From contig CANKBG010000028.1 in assembly GCA_947479935.1 (NCBI GenBank), positions 1 through 33,219 of the forward strand: DNA of 33,219 nucleotides, read 5' to 3'. The DNA comes from Comamonadaceae bacterium. GTDB lineage: Bacteria > Pseudomonadota > Gammaproteobacteria > Burkholderiales > Burkholderiaceae_C. This document shows positions 22,322 to 31,036 of this stretch, piece after piece. The notes under the pieces were generated by a model. It had not been told where the DNA came from and did not search any database. It was given only the letters and a program-made list of their open reading frames with translations. How positions within the stretch are numbered: position 1 is the first letter of the stretch; each line of letters begins with the position of its first letter. The translations under genes and the position numbers were made by a program.

Positions 22322-23410
22322 ATGAAATACAGCACTTTTATGATGCCTTTGCATCCACCCGGACGCAACATTGGGCAAACTCTTTCTGAAGACAGAGAGG
22401 CCATCATCATGGCCGATCGATTGGGTTTCAGCGAAGCCTATGTGGGGGAACACGTCACGGACGCGGCAGAGACCGTCACGTCTTCTATGATCTTTTTGGC
22501 AAGCCTCATCTCTGAGACCAAAAACATCATGTTGGGCACGGGCACCATCAATGTGCCCAATTCGCATCCAGCAGCCATAGCCGCTCAAGCGGCCATGATG
22601 GACCACATGCTTCAAGGTCGGTTCATCATGGGCGTCAGCCCGGGTGGCCTCATGTCGGATGCAGAGGTCTTTGGCAACTTTGGCAAGGATCGCAATGCCA
22701 TGTTTGTGGAAGGCATCAACATGGTCTTGAAAATTTGGGAGTCTGATCCCCCCTATGACTTTGAAGGTGAGTTTTTCAAAGTGTCGGTGGGCAAAACTAT
22801 GATTCCAGAAATTGGACAAGGCTATATCATGAAGCCTTTCCAAAGACCGCACCCGCTCATTGTGGGCACAGCCGTAGCCCCATTCTCAAAGGGTGTAACC
22901 GAGATGGCCAAGCGAGGTTGGCAGCCTATTTCTGCCAACTTTCTGATGCCCGAGTGGGTGAAATCGCATTGGCCTAAATACGTTGAAGGCCGAGCTGAGG
23001 TGGGCGCCGTGGCGCACCCCAACGAATGGCGCATTGCCAAAAGTATTTTTGTAGCAGACGATGAGGCCACGGCCAAAAGGTATGCCTTGGAAGAGAGTGG
23101 TCCGTATCATTTTTATTTCAAGCAATTGGTGCGTAAATTGTTAAATGGTGGTCGCAGCAACTTGTTCAAAACCGATCCGAACATGGACGATGCACTGATC
23201 ACGCCGCACTATGTCACCAACAAATTGGTGTTGGCTGGCACAGTCAATTCAGTGGTGGATCAAATATTGGCATTTCGCGATCACGTGGGAGATTTTGGCA
23301 ATCTGCTGTATGCCGGCCATGACTGGATGGACCCCGTACTGGCCAAACGCTCCATGGAACTCTTTGCCACTGAAGTGATGCCCAAAGTCAATGCAGCCAT
23401 TGGCAAATAA
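22322..23410 (+). CDS. LLM-class (luciferase-like) flavin-dependent monooxygenase
   Basis: The 362-residue protein is a bacterial-luciferase TIM barrel: MKYSTFMMPLHPPG at the first strand, DRLGFSEAYVGEHV with the conserved EH pair, NIMLGTGTINVPNSHPAAIA, QGRFIMGVSPGG and LAGTVNSVVDQILAF near the C-terminus. Such enzymes use reduced flavin and O2 to hydroxylate, Baeyer-Villiger-oxidise or open rings of substrates ranging from alkanesulfonates and terpenes to pyrimidines (RutA) and pyridines. The adjacent flavin reductase fits a two-component system. It is followed by the ACMSD-like decarboxylase after 42 bp. The substrate cannot be decided; an N-heterocycle or lactam is favoured by the neighbouring molybdenum hydroxylase and PuuE-like deacetylase (inference). 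Confidence 0.9.
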   Translation: MKYSTFMMPLHPPGRNIGQTLSEDREAIIMADRLGFSEAYVGEHVTDAAETVTSSMIFLASLISETKNIMLGTGTINVPNSHPAAIAAQAAMMDHMLQGRFIMGVSPGGLMSDAEVFGNFGKDRNAMFVEGINMVLKIWESDPPYDFEGEFFKVSVGKTMIPEIGQGYIMKPFQRPHPLIVGTAVAPFSKGVTEMAKRGWQPISANFLMPEWVKSHWPKYVEGRAEVGAVAHPNEWRIAKSIFVADDEATAKRYALEESGPYHFYFKQLVRKLLNGGRSNLFKTDPNMDDALITPHYVTNKLVLAGTVNSVVDQILAFRDHVGDFGNLLYAGHDWMDPVLAKRSMELFATEVMPKVNAAIGK

Positions 23411-23452
23411 GCGCACCGCATCTCATTCCATTTTTATTTTGAAGGAACATTC

Positions 23453-24574
23453 ATGATTTTTACTTGCGCGCCCACTTGCAAGCACCCCTATCACAACCAT
23501 GGCAAAGAGGCCAAAGGTGCGAAGGGCATGTTTACTTCCTTGGCCACTAAAAAGTTGGCCAAGCGAAAAGACGGACACTTGAATGTGGATGTGCACTGCC
23601 ATTACTTCAATCCCACGGTGGGTCAAAAGGCCTCTGTTTTAAAACCGGTTGAGCAGGAAGTGGGGCACATCTTTGCCAACCAACTGACACGCGAGACCAA
23701 CGCCAAACAAATGCGCGACAGGGCGCCCATGTTGTCAGATGTGGCAGTGCGCCTGCAAGACATGGACCGCATGGGTGTTGATATACAAGCCATCTCACCT
23801 GCACCTTTTCAGTATTACTATTTTGCAGAGCCAGCGTTTGGCGCAGAGTTGGCGCGCGATGTGAACGAAGGCATGGCCAAGTTGGTGGCTCAGCATCCCG
23901 ATCGGCTCATTGGTTTGGGAACAGTTCCCTTGCAAGACGCTGGCTTGGCGGTCAAAGAGTTGAAGCACGCCATTAAAAATTTAGGACTGCGTGGCATTGA
24001 AATCAACACCCATGTTAACGGTAAGAACCTGACAGATCCTTCTTTAAAGCTGGAAAAGTTTTTTGCAGCGGTCAGCGAACTGGGCGTGCCTTTGTTCATT
24101 CACCCCAATGGTTTTACCGAAGCCAGCCGACTTGAAAACCATTACTTCAACAACGTCATTGGCAATCCTTTAGACACCACCATTGCGGTGAGTCATTTGA
24201 TTTTTGATGGCGTGATGGAGCGCAATCCAAAACTAAAAGTACTGTTGGCGCATGCGGGTGGCTACTTGGCACACTACTGGGCGCGCATGGACCACGTGTA
24301 TGGCGCGCGTCCTGACGGCCGAACTGTCATCAAGCGCAAACCTTCCACTTATTTGGAAAGGTTTTACTTTGACACCATCACCTTTGACCCAGGCATGCTG
24401 CGCAACATGATTGATCGATTTGGGCCAGACCATGTGATGCTGGGCACAGATTACCCCTACGACATGGCCGAGGTCGATCCGCTAGGACTTATTTCTGCGG
24501 TGAAGCGCTTGCCCAAAAGTGATCGCGATTTGATCACTGGCGGCAATGCCAAGAAGCTCTTTAATTTAAAGTAA
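23453..24574 (+). CDS. Amidohydrolase-family decarboxylase (ACMSD/LigW-like)
   Basis: The 373-residue protein shows the ACMSD-type metal site: HxH at H48/H50 (DVHCHYF), H217 (LFIHPNGF), H267 (LAHAGGYLAHYWARMD) and D333 (GTDYPYD). These residues match the Zn or Mn ligands and catalytic residues of 2-amino-3-carboxymuconate-6-semialdehyde, 5-carboxyvanillate and gamma-resorcylate decarboxylases. Some relatives hydrolyse C-C or C-N bonds instead. About 42 extra residues precede the barrel and hold a cluster of two cysteines and three histidines (C5, C9, H11, H14, H16), which may be an additional metal site. ATG 23453 has a good aaggaa ribosome binding site, so the extension is real. The stop overlaps by 9 bp the stop of the convergent class D monooxygenase gene. 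Confidence 0.88.
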   Translation: MIFTCAPTCKHPYHNHGKEAKGAKGMFTSLATKKLAKRKDGHLNVDVHCHYFNPTVGQKASVLKPVEQEVGHIFANQLTRETNAKQMRDRAPMLSDVAVRLQDMDRMGVDIQAISPAPFQYYYFAEPAFGAELARDVNEGMAKLVAQHPDRLIGLGTVPLQDAGLAVKELKHAIKNLGLRGIEINTHVNGKNLTDPSLKLEKFFAAVSELGVPLFIHPNGFTEASRLENHYFNNVIGNPLDTTIAVSHLIFDGVMERNPKLKVLLAHAGGYLAHYWARMDHVYGARPDGRTVIKRKPSTYLERFYFDTITFDPGMLRNMIDRFGPDHVMLGTDYPYDMAEVDPLGLISAVKRLPKSDRDLITGGNAKKLFNLK

Positions 24575-25792
24575 CAAACCACCTTGTGGCTGCAAGCCTA
24601 GGGCACTTTGTCCGTAGGCTGCCGCATGCACATCCCATGTGAGCCCAATGTGCGATGAGGCAGCGTGGATGTCTCTGAATTGTCTTTGAAGAGGTGAGTG
24701 GAGTGAAAGACCTGCAGCGCCTGCTGCGGGCATGAGCGCATCAATGCTTCGAACAGACAAGCTGGTAGCAAATGCGGCATTGCGTTTCCAGCGCAATTTG
24801 GTTTCCATGCTAGGAAACTCGTTGTTCTCAACCGATGTTTCCAATTCTGTCCAATCGCGCCGAATCACTGTTTCGGCAAACTCCACACAGGCCGCGGCTT
24901 CTGCAATGCGCGCTTGAACAGAGGCCAATTCGGCAATGCGAGAGCCGGTGTAGGTGCCAGCCCGATTGCGCATGGTGTCTGTAAATTGTTCTACGGCGGC
25001 TTTGGCGGTGCCAAGGGGCACGATGGCCAAAACATAAGCAAAGGCTGCAAAGGTGGGCATTTGAAACAACTTGTTGCTGTAGAGCTTGGCGCCCGGTAAG
25101 TTTTGACCCGCTGCAAAAATTTCGGCAGACACACTGCGGTGTTCAGGAACAAAGGCGTCGGTGGCATGCACGTCGTGGCTGCCTGTGCCGCCCAAGCCAT
25201 AGGCTTGCCAGTTGTCTTGGCTTTTGAAATCTGCCTGCGGGATTAAAAAGAAACGTCTTTGGGGCGCGCCACCATTTTGCTCTGTCATGGCGCCAACCAA
25301 CATCCATGTAGACGCATCGACACCGCTGCCAAATGGCCATTTGCCTGTGACTTTGTAGCCGCCCTCAACAGGCACTGCTTTGCCGCATGGAAATGCAAAG
25401 CCTGTGGCAGCCAGTGCAAAGGGGTCTTCGCCCCACACATCTTCTTGGGCTTGCAATTCAAACTGACCAATGTTCCAAGCGTGCGACGCTAAATTGGAAT
25501 AAGCCCAGGCCGTCGATGAACAGCCCTTGCATATTTCTAGGACCACATCCATTAAGGAGCCCAGACCTAATTCAGAGCCACCAAAGCGTTTGGGTTGCAT
25601 GAGCCTCAGCAGGCCGCTGGCATTGAGTTCTTCAATGGATTCTTCAGGAACCCTGCGAATTTTTTCTGCATGCGCTGCACGCATCGCAAATTTGGGCGCA
25701 AGATTTTTGGCAATGCCAACGGCTTCTGCGGCCGTGAGCACGGGTGATGTCTGAACGGGTTTAGCAGGTGAAGAAATGACGCGTAGATTCAT
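24566..25792 (-). CDS. Class D flavin monooxygenase (HsaA/HpaH-like, acyl-CoA dehydrogenase fold)
   Basis: The start was set at ATG 25792 (aaaGGGA upstream); the longer frame to 25942 is not supported. The 408-residue product has the acyl-CoA dehydrogenase fold with monooxygenase traits: PKRFGGSELGLG, a GKWPFGSGVDASTWMLVGA strand typical of HsaA/HpaH (GSGxDxSxW), YGLGGTGSHDVHATDAFVP and a C-terminal DIHAASSHIGLTWDVHAAAYG helix. These enzymes take reduced flavin from a separate reductase and hydroxylate phenols, steroids, indole acetate or dibenzothiophene. True acyl-CoA dehydrogenases have a catalytic glutamate at the C-terminal domain that is not evident here. It is second in a short operon after the SMP-30-like gene (10 bp gap). 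Confidence 0.85.
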   Translation of the reverse strand: MNLRVISSPAKPVQTSPVLTAAEAVGIAKNLAPKFAMRAAHAEKIRRVPEESIEELNASGLLRLMQPKRFGGSELGLGSLMDVVLEICKGCSSTAWAYSNLASHAWNIGQFELQAQEDVWGEDPFALAATGFAFPCGKAVPVEGGYKVTGKWPFGSGVDASTWMLVGAMTEQNGGAPQRRFFLIPQADFKSQDNWQAYGLGGTGSHDVHATDAFVPEHRSVSAEIFAAGQNLPGAKLYSNKLFQMPTFAAFAYVLAIVPLGTAKAAVEQFTDTMRNRAGTYTGSRIAELASVQARIAEAAACVEFAETVIRRDWTELETSVENNEFPSMETKLRWKRNAAFATSLSVRSIDALMPAAGAAGLSLHSPLQRQFRDIHAASSHIGLTWDVHAAAYGQSALGLQPQGGLLL

Positions 25793-25802
25793 GGTTGTCC
25801 CT

Positions 25803-26729
25803 TTACCCTTGTCCGTTGACCTTGAGATAGACCGCATACAGAGATGTGGTTCCGCAAATGAACAGTCTGTTGCGTTGAACACCGCCAAACGTGAGATTGG
25901 CCACCATCTCGGGTATTTTGATTTTACCAATGAGTCGCCCATCTTGTCTGTAGCAAATCACGCCCTCGGCGCAGCTGGTCCATAGCCTGTCTTGTTGATC
26001 GATGCGAAAGCCATCAAATAAACCAGCGGGACATTCGGCAAACACGGTGGAGGAACCTAGGGTTTTTCCTGAGGCGTCGACCTCGAAGCGGCGAATGTGC
26101 TTGGGCCTGTTCTGACCCTCGGTGCCGCCGCTGTCGGCAATGAACAAGTGTTTTTCATTTGTGGAAAAAGCCAAGCCATTGGGATGGTCAAAGTCATGGG
26201 CAACTTGGGAGACTACCAAGGTGTCTGGGTCAATGCGGTAGACGTGGCAACCGTCTTGTTCCATGCTGTCAATCTTGCCCTCGTAGTCGGCAATGATGCC
26301 GTAGTCGGGGTCGGTGAACCAAATGGAATGATCTGACTTGACCACCACATCGTTGGGAGAGTTCAAACGCTTGCCATTGAATGAGTCGGCCAGCACCGTG
26401 ATGCTGCCGTTGTGCTCGGTGCGGGTGACTCGGCGGTTGTAGTGCTCGCAAGTGATCAAACGGCCTTGCAGGTCGACCGTGTTGCCGTTGGCATGGCCTG
26501 AGGGATGGCGAAACACAGAAACAGAGCCGTCGGTGTCGTCATATCGCATGATTCGGTTGTTGGGCAAATCAGACCACAGCAAATAACGACCGCCACCAAA
26601 CCAAGCAGGCCCTTCGGACCAACGGGCGCCTGTCCAGAGTCTTTCAACGCGTGCATGGCCCACAAAGCAGGCTGCAAATTCTGGTTCAATGACTTGGAAC
26701 CCGCTGCCTTCAATTTCGCCGTAAAACAT
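25803..26729 (-). CDS. SMP-30/gluconolactonase/LRE-family hydrolase
   Basis: The start was set at ATG 26729 with AAGGGA upstream; five extra codons to 26744 are less likely. The 308-residue six-bladed propeller has the metal-binding residues of the family: E39 (RWSEGPAW), N126 (NSPNDVVV), N184 (DHPNGLAFS) and D239 (GLFDGFRID). SMP-30 enzymes open lactones, such as sugar lactones and the products of Baeyer-Villiger or ring oxidation, using Ca2+, Zn2+ or Mn2+. No signal peptide is seen, so it is cytoplasmic. It is the first gene of an operon with the class D monooxygenase, which suggests lactone hydrolysis of a product of oxygenation. It is divergent from the PuuE-like gene. Confidence 0.88.
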   Translation of the reverse strand: MFYGEIEGSGFQVIEPEFAACFVGHARVERLWTGARWSEGPAWFGGGRYLLWSDLPNNRIMRYDDTDGSVSVFRHPSGHANGNTVDLQGRLITCEHYNRRVTRTEHNGSITVLADSFNGKRLNSPNDVVVKSDHSIWFTDPDYGIIADYEGKIDSMEQDGCHVYRIDPDTLVVSQVAHDFDHPNGLAFSTNEKHLFIADSGGTEGQNRPKHIRRFEVDASGKTLGSSTVFAECPAGLFDGFRIDQQDRLWTSCAEGVICYRQDGRLIGKIKIPEMVANLTFGGVQRNRLFICGTTSLYAVYLKVNGQG

Positions 26730-26762
26730 GAATGTCCCTTGCACTTTTAAAGTTTTAAAAAT

Positions 26763-26791
26763 TTAACAGAATTTGCGTGTCTTGAGTGCAA
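26763..26791 (-). promoter_or_regulatory. Candidate promoter of the SMP-30-monooxygenase operon
   Basis: Read on the minus strand, TTGCAC (26791-26786) is followed after exactly 17 bp by TGTTAA (26768-26763), fitting a sigma70-type layout with a good -35 and a weak -10. It lies 34 bp before the SMP-30 ATG at 26729, within the 94-bp divergent region shared with the deacetylase gene. The surrounding DNA is A/T-rich. Confidence 0.35.
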
Positions 26792-26823
26792 AATTAAGCG
26801 TTATCTAATTTTGGGAGACAGCG

Positions 26824-27726
26824 ATGACCGTGCAGAATAAATTACTCAGCGATCGGGCCCCCTTTCAAGCCATCGTGGACCGGCCCGCTTTGCAATTGCC
26901 AGATGGCAATCGCATGTTGGTTTGGATCATTGTCAATGTAGAGCATTGGTCCATCGAGCGTGCCATGCCACGTTCTGTCTTGTCGCCACCCATGGGGCAG
27001 CCGCTTCTTCCAGATGTGGCCAATTGGTCTTGGCATGAGTACGGTATGCGCGTTGGATTTTGGAGAATTTTTGATGCGCTGCAAAAGCGCGGTATTACGC
27101 CCACCATGGCCATCAATGGCATTGTGTGCGAGTCTTATCCCAGCGTTGCTCAAGCGGCCTTAAAAGCCGATTGGGAGTTTATGGGGCATGGTTATGTACA
27201 GGGGCCGATGCACAAGGTGGAAGACCAGGTCAAAGCCATTGATCAAACCATGCAGTCCATCAAGGACTTCACGGGCAAGGCCCCCGTGGGTTGGGAGAGC
27301 CCTGGGCTGACTGAAACAGACGACACCTTGGACTATTTGTCTGCAGCAGGCATCTCTTACGTTGCCAATTGGGTGTTAGATGATCTGCCCACTTGGTTGC
27401 ATGCCAAACCCAAACCAGTTTTGGCGGTGCCTTATACGGTGGAGTTGAACGACATTCCCATGATGGCACTTCAAAACCATCGAAGCGAGGAAATGTACCA
27501 CCGCGGCGTGTTGCAACTTGACCGATTGTGGCGTGATGCCGCCACCATTCCCCGCATGATGGCCATTAGCGTGCACCCTTACATCACGGGCGTGCCACAC
27601 CGCATCGATGCCTTCGAGAAATTGTTGGATGCCGTACTGGCCAAGCCAGAAGTCCAAATCATGACGGGTGAAAAAATAGCGGAGTGGTATACCTCGCAAG
27701 TGCCTGCCAGTGCTGCTTTTAAATGA
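26824..27726 (+). CDS. Polysaccharide deacetylase-family hydrolase, PuuE-like
   Basis: The 300-residue protein has the NodB/PuuE fold: an N-terminal metal region (VWIIVNVEHWSIERAMP), RVGFWRIFDALQKRGITPT, EFMGHGYVQG with its metal histidine, a VGWESPGLTETDDTLDYL segment and MMAISVHPYITGVPHRID at the end. The PuuE branch includes metal-independent allantoinases and other hydrolases of cyclic amides, not just sugar deacetylases, which fits an N-heterocycle pathway. GGGAGA is a strong ribosome binding site. The next gene, a hydroxy-acid dehydrogenase, begins 13 bp after the stop, so both form an operon. Confidence 0.87.
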   Translation: MTVQNKLLSDRAPFQAIVDRPALQLPDGNRMLVWIIVNVEHWSIERAMPRSVLSPPMGQPLLPDVANWSWHEYGMRVGFWRIFDALQKRGITPTMAINGIVCESYPSVAQAALKADWEFMGHGYVQGPMHKVEDQVKAIDQTMQSIKDFTGKAPVGWESPGLTETDDTLDYLSAAGISYVANWVLDDLPTWLHAKPKPVLAVPYTVELNDIPMMALQNHRSEEMYHRGVLQLDRLWRDAATIPRMMAISVHPYITGVPHRIDAFEKLLDAVLAKPEVQIMTGEKIAEWYTSQVPASAAFK

Positions 27727-27739
27727 GAAGAGACACAGA

Positions 27740-28639
27740 ATGAAAAATGAAAAAATCAAAGTGGGTGTGATTGGCTTGGGCATCATGGGCTCGTCCATTT
27801 CTTCTAATCTGCAAAAGTCTGGGTTTGATGTGCATGGCGTCGATTTGCACGCGCCTACACGCAAAAAGATGAAGCCGCTGTTGTCAGAAGTTCACGCAGA
27901 CCCCTCTGTTATCTTGCAACATTCTTTGAAACTCATCAGCTCACTGCCCTCTAGCAAAGCCTTGGTGCATGTTTGCCATGCACTTTGCGAATCAAAGCGC
28001 GCGCTCAAAATCAAAGGCACACCTATTTTGATGGAGACCAGTACTCTGACCTTGAACGACAAAATGGCGGCACGCGATATTTTGTTGGCGGGCGGCATTC
28101 ACATGATCGATGCGCCTTTGTCGGGTACAGGAGCCCAAGCCAGAACCAAAGATTTGAGCATTTACGCCAGTGGCGATGCCAAGGATGTGAAATCATTCAA
28201 TGCTATTTTTGATGGCTTTTCGCGCACCAACTACAACGTCGGTGAGTTTGGCAATGGCATGAAGATGAAGTTGGTGGCCAATTTGCTGGTAGCCATTCAC
28301 AACGTGGCTGCTGCTGAAGGCATCTTGTTTGGCAAGAAACTGGGCCTAGACACCAAAAGCTTGGTCAGTATCATTGGCGATGGCGCTGGCAGTTCGCGCA
28401 TGTTCCAAGTGCGTGGCCCCATGATGGTTGCCAAAACTTGGAGCCAAGCCACCATGAAAAACGAAGTTTGGCAAAAAGACATGTCCATCATTTACCAAGC
28501 GCTTGACGATTTGAAAGTGCCCGCACCCTTGTTTGCTGCATGCATTCCTATTTACAACGCCGCCATGTCGCAAGGCCATGCGCTTGACGACACAGCCGCT
28601 GTGTATGCCGTGTTGGAAAGAATGGCCGGCGAGCGTTAA
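27740..28639 (+). CDS. 3-hydroxyisobutyrate dehydrogenase-family NAD(P)-dependent oxidoreductase
   Basis: The start was set at ATG 27740 with AGAAGAG upstream; 27710 would overlap the previous gene. The 299-residue product has the Rossmann loop GLGIMG (12-17), the DAPLSGTGAQA substrate loop (124-134) and catalytic K177 in GNGMKMKLVANLL. The family oxidises 3-hydroxy acids (3-hydroxyisobutyrate, tartronate semialdehyde, 6-phosphogluconate-like). It is in an operon with the PuuE-like hydrolase and could oxidise a short hydroxy acid released downstream. Its stop lies 6 bp from the stop of the convergent molybdenum hydroxylase gene, with no terminator between. Confidence 0.9.
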   Translation: MKNEKIKVGVIGLGIMGSSISSNLQKSGFDVHGVDLHAPTRKKMKPLLSEVHADPSVILQHSLKLISSLPSSKALVHVCHALCESKRALKIKGTPILMETSTLTLNDKMAARDILLAGGIHMIDAPLSGTGAQARTKDLSIYASGDAKDVKSFNAIFDGFSRTNYNVGEFGNGMKMKLVANLLVAIHNVAAAEGILFGKKLGLDTKSLVSIIGDGAGSSRMFQVRGPMMVAKTWSQATMKNEVWQKDMSIIYQALDDLKVPAPLFAACIPIYNAAMSQGHALDDTAAVYAVLERMAGER

Positions 28640-28645
28640 GTCGTT

Positions 28646-31036
28646 TTAAATTTTGCCCAGTGCAGCCAACACACGTTGAGGTGTAAATGGCTGCACACTG
28701 ACGTTGGCATTGAGCGGTGCCAGCGCATCGTTGATGGCATTCATCACTGCGCCAGGTGCGCCCGCTGTACCCGCTTCGCCGGCTCCTTTGGCGCCAAGCT
28801 CTGAAGTTTTTGTGGGGGTTTGCACGTGGCCAATGACCATGTCAGGCATCTCGCCTGCCATGGGCACTAAATAGTCTGCCATCGAGCCGTTCAGCAATTG
28901 GCCGTCTTCGCTGTACATGCATTCTTCAAACATGGCGCCGCCAATGCCTTGAACAATGCCGCCGCGAATTTGCTCGTCGACCAGCATGGGGTTGATGATG
29001 GTGCCGCAGTCTTCCACGCACCAGTGCTTAAGCAGTTTGACAAAGCCAGTTTCTGTGTCGACTTCGACATACGAAGCTTGAATGCCGTTGGTGAATGTAA
29101 AACCATATTCACGTGGTGTGTAGTGCCGCGTGACCGTGAGCTCTGATTGGAAATTCATGGGTAAAGTGTCGGGCCTGAAATAGGCCACGCGGCCCACTTC
29201 ACTCAAAGGCATTTGTTCTTGCCCACTGAGTTTGTCCACCACCACGCCGTTGACCAAATCGAGGGTGGCAGCTTCCACCTTCAAGATGGCGGCAGCCACA
29301 TCCAAAATGTGTTTGCGCAAAACCTTGCCCGCTTGCAACACCGCTTCGCCGCCAATGCCAGCGCCCCGTGAGGCCCATGTGCCACCGCCATAGGGCGTGA
29401 TGGCCGTGTCGCCTGTGATCACACGAACGTTTTCTACTTTGACGCCCACTGCTGTGGCTGCAATTTGCGTAAACACGGCCTCTGTGCCTTGCCCCTGTTC
29501 AGTGACACTGACCAGCACATTGACCATGCCAGCAGGATCAAGTCGAATGGTGGCGCCATCTTGCGCAGAGATGCGCGCGCCGCCCACGCCATAAAAGGCA
29601 GGGGAGGGGTTGGTGACCTCAATCATGGCGGCCAATCCGATGCCGCGGTAAATGCCTTTTGCGCGCAAAGTTGCTTGCTCTTGGCGCAAGCCTTTGTAGT
29701 CCATGAGGGTCATCAACTGATCTAGGCACTGGTGGTGTGACAGCTTTTCAAACTTCACACCAGATGGGAAGGTGTAGGGGTAGGCATCGTCAGCGATTAA
29801 ATTTCTGCGTCTAAATTCAGCAGGGTCCATGCCAATTTTTCTAGCGGCTTCGTCCACAATGCCTTCAGTAACCGCCATGGCAATGGGATGGCCTACCGCG
29901 CGGTATTGACAGGTGACATTCTTGTTGGTGAAGACCACATCTAGCTTGGCTTTGTAGTGCTTGTGTTTGTAGGGGCCACCCGTGAGGTTGACCACTTGAT
30001 TGCCTTCAATGCCGCTGGTGCGGGGATAAACAGAGTAGGGGCCGATGCCTGTTAAGTCGTTTAAGTCAAATGCAATGATGTCGCCTTGGTGGGTGCAGGC
30101 CAGTTTGATTTTGACTTTGTGTTCGCGCGCGTGGATGTCGGTTAGAAACGACTCAATTCTGTCGGCTGAAAATTTAACAGGGCGCTTGAGCATGACTGAA
30201 ATAGCAGCTGTAGCCATTTCATCGGGGTAGACGTGGACCTTGATGCCAAACGAGCCCCCCACATCTTTGCAAATGACACGCACATTGGATTCAGGAATGC
30301 CCAGATGACGCGAAAATATATCTTGCATCATGTTGGGCGTTTGCGTGCCTTGGTAAACAGTCAGCAAATTTTCAGCAGGGTTGTAGTCTGCCAAAATGCC
30401 GCGCGGTTCGTTGGTCACGCCCGTGTGTCGACTGAATTCGTAAATCTTTTCTACCACCACATCGGCCTTGGCAAACTCTGCCTCAAAATTCTCAGTCATC
30501 AGTTCGCGGCTGAAGCATTTGTTGTCGCCCAAATCAGAATGAATGACCACGTCGCCGGCCAGCGAGGCTTCCATGTCGGTCACAACGGGCAAGAGGTCCC
30601 AGTCAGCCATCACATGGTCTAGCGCGTCTTCTGCTTGACGTCTTGTTTGGGCCACAACGGCTGCCACTGCTTCGCCTTGCCAGCAGGCTATTTCTGGGGC
30701 AATGGCGTACTGCGGTGCCGACCGAATGCCTTTGAGGTGACCTAAAACACCGACCCAAGGGGTGCAAAATTTGGCCACTTCATGGCCATCAAAAACCGCC
30801 ACCACGCCGGGTTGTTTGCGTGCCTGGGAAAGGTCTAAGTGTTTGATGACTGCGTGGGCATGGGGGCTTCTGAAAAACACCACATGCACCAATCGGGGAA
30901 GGCGCAAGTCATCTAAGTAGGTGCCGCGTCCTTCCAGTAATTTTTTGGCACCTGAGCGCGGCACACTTTGGCCCACATAATTTTCTTGGGTGACCACACC
31001 ATCAGCGTGCAGCGGCAGTTCGTGGGGTGCGTTCAT
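28646..31036 (-). CDS. Molybdenum hydroxylase large subunit (xanthine dehydrogenase / CoxL family)
   Basis: The 796-residue subunit binds molybdopterin cytosine dinucleotide: SVPRSGAKKLLEGRGTYLDD start, VCKDVGGSFGIKVHVYPDE-type loop, CQYRAVGHP (the counterpart of the AYRGAGRP loop) and the catalytic glutamate E754 in GAKGAGEAGTAGAPGA. The AYxCSFR loop of true CO dehydrogenase is absent, so this is a hydroxylase of aromatic or heterocyclic substrates using water as oxygen source. It is the last gene of a minus-strand operon (FAD, 2Fe-2S, Mo), overlapping the small subunit by ATGA, with a GGAG upstream. The family includes isoquinoline, quinoline, nicotinate, caffeine and 4-hydroxybenzoyl-CoA enzymes; the substrate here is unknown. 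Confidence 0.92.
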   Translation of the reverse strand: MNAPHELPLHADGVVTQENYVGQSVPRSGAKKLLEGRGTYLDDLRLPRLVHVVFFRSPHAHAVIKHLDLSQARKQPGVVAVFDGHEVAKFCTPWVGVLGHLKGIRSAPQYAIAPEIACWQGEAVAAVVAQTRRQAEDALDHVMADWDLLPVVTDMEASLAGDVVIHSDLGDNKCFSRELMTENFEAEFAKADVVVEKIYEFSRHTGVTNEPRGILADYNPAENLLTVYQGTQTPNMMQDIFSRHLGIPESNVRVICKDVGGSFGIKVHVYPDEMATAAISVMLKRPVKFSADRIESFLTDIHAREHKVKIKLACTHQGDIIAFDLNDLTGIGPYSVYPRTSGIEGNQVVNLTGGPYKHKHYKAKLDVVFTNKNVTCQYRAVGHPIAMAVTEGIVDEAARKIGMDPAEFRRRNLIADDAYPYTFPSGVKFEKLSHHQCLDQLMTLMDYKGLRQEQATLRAKGIYRGIGLAAMIEVTNPSPAFYGVGGARISAQDGATIRLDPAGMVNVLVSVTEQGQGTEAVFTQIAATAVGVKVENVRVITGDTAITPYGGGTWASRGAGIGGEAVLQAGKVLRKHILDVAAAILKVEAATLDLVNGVVVDKLSGQEQMPLSEVGRVAYFRPDTLPMNFQSELTVTRHYTPREYGFTFTNGIQASYVEVDTETGFVKLLKHWCVEDCGTIINPMLVDEQIRGGIVQGIGGAMFEECMYSEDGQLLNGSMADYLVPMAGEMPDMVIGHVQTPTKTSELGAKGAGEAGTAGAPGAVMNAINDALAPLNANVSVQPFTPQRVLAALGKI

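Noticed and set aside
22292-22852. 186-codon minus-strand frame opposite the luciferase-like gene
   Set aside because: Antisense to a recognised enzyme, rich in His and Arg from mirrored codons, with no family resemblance.
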